Positions 6,347 to 8,367 of a DNA stretch of 8,367 nucleotides are shown here, one piece after another. Made by a program: the position numbers and the translations under genes. The stretch covers positions 1-8,367 of the forward strand of contig SFVC01000052.1 in the NCBI GenBank assembly GCA_004560375.1, given 5' to 3'. Each line of letters begins with the position of its first letter. Position 1 is the first letter of the stretch. Origin of the DNA: a bacterium. Lineage in GTDB: Bacteria; Bacillota; Clostridia; Oscillospirales; Oscillospiraceae. The notes under the pieces were generated by a model that was not told where the DNA came from, searched no databases, and saw nothing but the letters and a program-made list of their open reading frames with translations.

Positions 6347-7230
6347 GGGGCCTCCCCTCCCGTCCAGACTTGATAGTGCCGCTTCCCGCCCTGCCGGGTG
6401 AGAAAGACGAAGGCCTGAAAAATGCCGGCGTCCAACAGCTCCCGATAGAGGGGACGGCGGCGCAAGTCCTCCAGGCTCCCCCCGTGGGCCGTGGCCAGCA
6501 AGGTCACGCCGCACCCGGCGGCCTGCTCCATGGCCCGGATATCCTGCGGGTCGGTAATTTCATCCGCCGCCAGCACCTGGGGGGACATCCCCCGCAGCAG
6601 CATCCTGAGCGCCGCCGCCTTGGGGCAGTAGGCCAGCACGTCCACCCGCGGCCCCAAAAAGGCCCGCAGGGACCCGACCCCCAGCTCCCCCCGCTCGTCG
6701 GCCACGCCGACCCGTTTGGGGTTGATCCACACCCCTGTGGATAAACAGCGGATGAGGTCCCGCAGGAGCGTGGTCTTCCCCACCCCCGGCGGGGAGAGCA
6801 ATAAGGTAGAGGGCAGCTCCCGCCCCGGTGCCAGCTGGGGCAGCAGCGGCTCGGCCACCCCGGCCATGGCCCGCGGCACCCGCAAGGCCAGCGACGTGAC
6901 CTGACGGAAGGACAACAGCCGCCCATCCTCCACAGCACCCACGCCGCAGATCCCGATCCGCACGCCCCCGGCGGCGGTGACGAAGCCGCTGCGCAGCTGG
7001 TCTAAGATCGTGTGGACGGAGCCTTGCCCCGCCATTTCCAGCACCCGCTGCAAGTCGCTCTCGGTCAGGATGGCACGCCGCCAACCCTCCGGCACCCATT
7101 CCTCCCCGCCCCGCACGGCGGCCATGGGATACCCGGCCCGCAGGCGCAGCTCTTCCAGTTCCTGCCCCACCTCCGGGGGCAGGAGCGCCACCTGCTCCCG
7201 CAGGGTGCGCGGCAGCACCTTGTCCCACAT
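6343..7230 (-). CDS. spoIIIAA: Stage III sporulation protein AA (secretion-type ATPase)
   Basis: SpoIIIAA is the cytoplasmic ATPase of the SpoIIIA complex, related to type II/IV secretion ATPases. The 295-residue product (B. subtilis about 307) has an N-terminal domain with the conserved GFVTAAGGVRIGICG region (82-96). The ATPase domain follows. Its P-loop is PPGVGKTTLLRD at 147-158, with Lys152. DERGEL is at 178-183, the Walker B region VLAADEI at 219-225 with Asp223 and Glu224, and ATAHG at 246-250. The first position of the P-loop is Ser146 where B. subtilis has Gly; Lys and Thr are intact. The ATG is preceded by a perfect AAGGAGGT (7244-7237) with 6-base spacing, the best ribosome site in the window. 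It is the first gene of the operon, 27 bases downstream of the predicted sigma-E -10. Confidence 0.96.
   Translation of the reverse strand: MWDKVLPRTLREQVALLPPEVGQELEELRLRAGYPMAAVRGGEEWVPEGWRRAILTESDLQRVLEMAGQGSVHTILDQLRSGFVTAAGGVRIGICGVGAVEDGRLLSFRQVTSLALRVPRAMAGVAEPLLPQLAPGRELPSTLLLSPPGVGKTTLLRDLIRCLSTGVWINPKRVGVADERGELGVGSLRAFLGPRVDVLAYCPKAAALRMLLRGMSPQVLAADEITDPQDIRAMEQAAGCGVTLLATAHGGSLEDLRRRPLYRELLDAGIFQAFVFLTRQGGKRHYQVWTGGEAP
6723..6744. promoter_or_regulatory. Inverted pair of DnaA-box-like 9-mers inside spoIIIAA
   Basis: The minus strand at 6744-6736 reads TTATCCACA, the strict DnaA-box consensus. The plus strand at 6723-6731 reads TGATCCACA, one mismatch away, in inverted orientation with four bases between. 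The two cores form a 7-bp palindrome (ATCCACA/TGTGGAT) with a CCCC loop. The sequence encodes LSTGVWI just after the P-loop, so it may be a coding coincidence. Binding is not shown by sequence alone. Confidence 0.25.
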
Positions 7231-7257
7231 ACCGGCACCTCCTTCGTTCGTGCTGTC

Positions 7258-7287
7258 ATTCTATGCGGGGGCGGCAACGTCTATGAC
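7258..7287 (-). promoter_or_regulatory. Sigma-E promoter of the spoIIIA operon
   Basis: On the minus strand GTCATAGA (7287-7280) is followed after 14 bases by CATAGAAT (7265-7258). The known B. subtilis sigma-E pattern is about GTCATATT, 14 bases, CATACAAT. Both elements fit closely and the spacing is exact. Transcription would start near 7250, giving a leader of about 20 bases that carries the AAGGAGGT ribosome site. Since spoIIIA is a classic mother-cell sigma-E operon, sequence and context agree. No clear sigma-A promoter is visible in this direction. Confidence 0.8.
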
Positions 7288-7304
7288 AGATTCCTGTGTA
7301 CTTG

Positions 7305-7412
7305 CGTAGGGGCCGCAGACCCCTGCGGCCCGCTACCTGCCGCGCAGTACCACCCATCGAAACCATACTACCACCCTACACCAACGGGCCGCAGAGGTCT
7401 GCGGCCCCTACG
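7305..7412. repeat. MITE-like inverted-repeat element, 108 bp
   Basis: Two arms of 28 bases, 7305-7332 and 7385-7412, are reverse complements with one mismatch. They start CGTAGGGGCCGCAGAC on their own outer strand and flank a 52-base C-rich spacer. Each arm is itself palindromic. In the left arm GGGCCGCAG (7310-7318) pairs with CTGCGGCCC (7323-7331). In the right arm GGGCCGCAGA (7386-7395) pairs with TCTGCGGCCC (7398-7407). It has no reading frame of interest and no clear target-site duplication. GTAGGGG-plus-hairpin units are, as I recall, common dispersed intergenic repeats in Oscillospiraceae; that was not checked here. It ends 18 bases from the -35 of the spoIIIA promoter. Confidence 0.75.
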
Positions 7413-7458
7413 GATCATCAAATACGTAAGGAATACAATACACGTTCGATAAAGCAGC

Positions 7459-7487
7459 TTGACCGATCTGCGAATCAATGGTACCTT
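7459..7487 (+). promoter_or_regulatory. Weak promoter candidate for the MBL-fold hydrolase
   Basis: TTGACC (7459-7464, five of six to TTGACA) is followed after 17 bases by TACCTT (7482-7487), only three of six to TATAAT. The -35 and spacing are good and the -10 is poor. An alternative -10, TACAAT at 7497-7502, has no matching -35. The position, about 40 bases before the ATG, is suitable. The promoter could need an activator, or the true start may use the alternative -10. Confidence 0.3.
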
Positions 7488-7494
7488 ATCCACA
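7486..7494 (+). promoter_or_regulatory. Perfect DnaA-box 9-mer
   Basis: TTATCCACA matches the strict DnaA-box consensus at all nine positions and lies between genes, where it is free of coding constraint. It overlaps the end of the weak -10 candidate of the hydrolase gene, the arrangement expected of a DnaA-repressed promoter. No cluster of boxes or AT-rich unwinding region accompanies it, so it is not a replication origin. Confidence 0.35.
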
Positions 7495-7525
7495 TCTACA
7501 ATAAACAAGGAAAGGGGTCCTCCCG

Positions 7526-8338
7526 ATGCGCGTTACCACCCTCATCGACAACCGCCCCGCCCCCCAGCTCACCGCCGAGTGGGGCCTGGCCTTCTGGATC
7601 GAATACCAAGACAAGCATATTTTACTGGACACCGGCGGCGGGGAGAACTTCGCCCGCAACGCCGCTGCCCTGGGCATCTATCTCTCCCGCGCCGACTTCG
7701 CCGTCCTCTCCCACGCCCACTGGGACCACGCCGACGGCCTGCCCGCCTTTTTCCGCCGCAATCCAACCGCCCCCCTCTACCTCCGCCAGGGCTGCGGCGA
7801 GGACTGCTACGACCGGACCGACCGGGGCTGGCGCTATGAGGGCATCCGCAAGGGGACGCTGGCGGAATACGCCGACCGCATCCGCTTCGTCTCCGGTCCC
7901 TTCTCCCCCGCCCCCGGCGTCTCTCTGCTCCCCCACACCACGCCGGGGCTGGCCGCCAAGGGCAAGGCGGGGAAGATGTACCGCCTGCGCGACGGCAAGT
8001 ATACCCCTGATGATTTCTCCCATGAGCAGAGCCTGGTCTTTCAGACGGCGCGGGGCCTTGTGGTCTTCAACAGCTGCTGTCACGCCGGGGCGGATGTGAT
8101 CGTCCGGGAGACGCAGGAGGCCTTTCCAGACCAGCCGATCCGAGCGCTGGTCGGCGGCTTCCATCTCTTCGAGACACCGGATGAAGAAGTGTATGCCCTG
8201 GGACAGAGGTTAGCCGAGAGCGGGGTGGAGGAGATCGTCACCGGGCATTGTACGGGGGAGCGGGGGTTTCAGATCCTAAAAGAGGTTTTGGGGGCGCGGG
8301 CCAAGCAGCTCAGGACAGGGCTGGTGCTGACTTTTTGA
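7526..8338 (+). CDS. MBL-fold metal-dependent hydrolase (COG1237-type)
   Basis: This 270-residue member of the metallo-beta-lactamase superfamily is probably a soluble cytoplasmic hydrolase. There is no signal peptide or membrane helix. The fold is shown by ILLDTGGG (32-39), the HAHWDHADG motif with His63, His65, Asp67 and His68, and HEQSL at 166-170. NSCCHAG at 182-188 with His186, GGFHL at 210-214 with His213 and TGHCTG at 239-244 with His241 complete the pattern. This motif set matches the COG1237 group, often labelled after an archaeal methanopterin-pathway enzyme; that label should not be read as its function in a clostridium. The substrate is unknown. The ATG has AAAGGGG eight bases upstream. 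It stands alone, divergent from spoIIIA, with a hairpin right after its stop. Confidence 0.9.
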   Translation: MRVTTLIDNRPAPQLTAEWGLAFWIEYQDKHILLDTGGGENFARNAAALGIYLSRADFAVLSHAHWDHADGLPAFFRRNPTAPLYLRQGCGEDCYDRTDRGWRYEGIRKGTLAEYADRIRFVSGPFSPAPGVSLLPHTTPGLAAKGKAGKMYRLRDGKYTPDDFSHEQSLVFQTARGLVVFNSCCHAGADVIVRETQEAFPDQPIRALVGGFHLFETPDEEVYALGQRLAESGVEEIVTGHCTGERGFQILKEVLGARAKQLRTGLVLTF

Positions 8339-8341
8339 ATG

Positions 8342-8367
8342 GCTCCCCTGAAAGGGGAGCTGGCAGC
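8342..8367. repeat. Hairpin at the right edge: terminator or start of a dispersed repeat
   Basis: GCTCCCCT (8342-8349) and AGGGGAGC (8353-8360) form a perfect 8-bp stem with a GAA loop, four bases after the hydrolase stop. The following TGGCAGC is not a U-tract, so it is not a typical intrinsic terminator in the visible part. From memory, GGCTCCCCT-hairpin-GGGGAGCTGGCA is the opening of an abundant intergenic repeat in Oscillospiraceae genomes; the window cuts it off. It may still end the hydrolase transcript. Confidence 0.5.

Larger units (their letters stand above)
7413..7525 (+). other. Leader region of the MBL-fold hydrolase gene
   Basis: These 113 bases between the inverted repeat and the hydrolase gene are noticeably more AT-rich than their surroundings. 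They carry a weak promoter candidate, a perfect DnaA-box 9-mer and, just before the ATG, the ribosome site AAGGAAAGGGG. I see no RNA gene or riboswitch-like fold. Together with 7231-7412 they form the 295-base divergent intergenic region. Confidence 0.5.

Noticed and set aside
3990..6401. An 803-codon open frame on the plus strand opposite spoIIIAF to spoIIIAB.
   Set aside because: It runs antisense to five well-supported genes, has low-complexity Arg/Pro/Ser/His-rich composition, no family-like sequence and no ribosome site that I can support. Long shadow frames are expected in GC-rich DNA.
6347..6514. An upstream extension of spoIIIAB to an ATG at 6514.
   Set aside because: It lies within spoIIIAA coding sequence and is not family-like. 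The ATG at 6346 gives the usual length and a typical ATGA overlap.
7305..7412. A CRISPR array or replication origin.
   Set aside because: There are only two arms, in inverted rather than direct orientation, so it is not a CRISPR. One isolated DnaA box, with no cluster, no AT-rich unwinding element and no dnaA/dnaN genes, does not make an origin.
7413..7525. A riboswitch or T-box upstream of the hydrolase.
   Set aside because: The leader is too short, and I found no conserved riboswitch core, specifier-type element or terminator/antiterminator pair.
7296..8099. A 267-codon plus-strand frame across the inverted repeat and the hydrolase gene.
   Set aside because: It is out of frame with the hydrolase, runs through the repeat, and encodes Pro/Ser/Ala-rich low-complexity sequence. 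The 7526 frame carries all the catalytic motifs.

Overview
The window is GC-rich DNA, roughly 60% or more G+C by eye, from an endospore-forming member of the Clostridia. A complete eight-gene spoIIIA operon marks the organism as an endospore former. The G+C level, gene style and intergenic repeats resemble the gut Oscillospiraceae (Flavonifractor/Pseudoflavonifractor/Oscillibacter type). That family assignment is an inference and was not tested by a search.

Layout from left to right. Positions 1-114 are an AT-rich gap downstream of cca. It holds a weak hairpin and a leftward extended -10 promoter that would serve a gene outside the window. Positions 115-2330 (minus strand) are a two-gene unit, a short sensor histidine kinase followed by the CCA tRNA nucleotidyltransferase, joined by a 4-base ATGA overlap. 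It has its own housekeeping-type promoter at 2363-2391. Positions 2390-2431 form a strong hairpin that separates this unit from the operon upstream of it. Positions 2460-7230 (minus strand) are spoIIIAA-AB-AC-AD-AE-AF-AG-AH in the canonical order, tightly packed with overlaps or gaps of 16 bases or less. A near-consensus sigma-E promoter (GTCATAGA-N14-CATAGAAT) lies at 7258-7287 just ahead of spoIIIAA. Positions 7231-7525 are a divergent intergenic region with that promoter, a 108-bp MITE-like inverted repeat (28-bp arms, one mismatch) and a perfect DnaA-box 9-mer. Positions 7526-8338 (plus strand) are a metallo-beta-lactamase-fold hydrolase of the COG1237 type. The last 26 bases begin a GC-rich hairpin that looks like the start of a dispersed intergenic repeat.

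How the genes work together: the SpoIIIA proteins build the mother-cell half of the channel that joins mother cell and forespore during engulfment (the A-Q complex, whose forespore partner SpoIIQ is not in this window). SpoIIIAA is the ATPase, AB and AE are membrane proteins, AC and AD are small membrane proteins, and AF, AG and AH carry ring-building domains. The sigma-E promoter fits mother-cell timing. The kinase-cca unit and the hydrolase have no evident role in sporulation and look independently transcribed.

I found no convincing undescribed multi-gene system. The best second-look items are the inverted-repeat element beside the sigma-E promoter, the two DnaA-box sites, the sensorless orphan kinase coupled to cca, and the hairpin that overlaps the kinase promoter.
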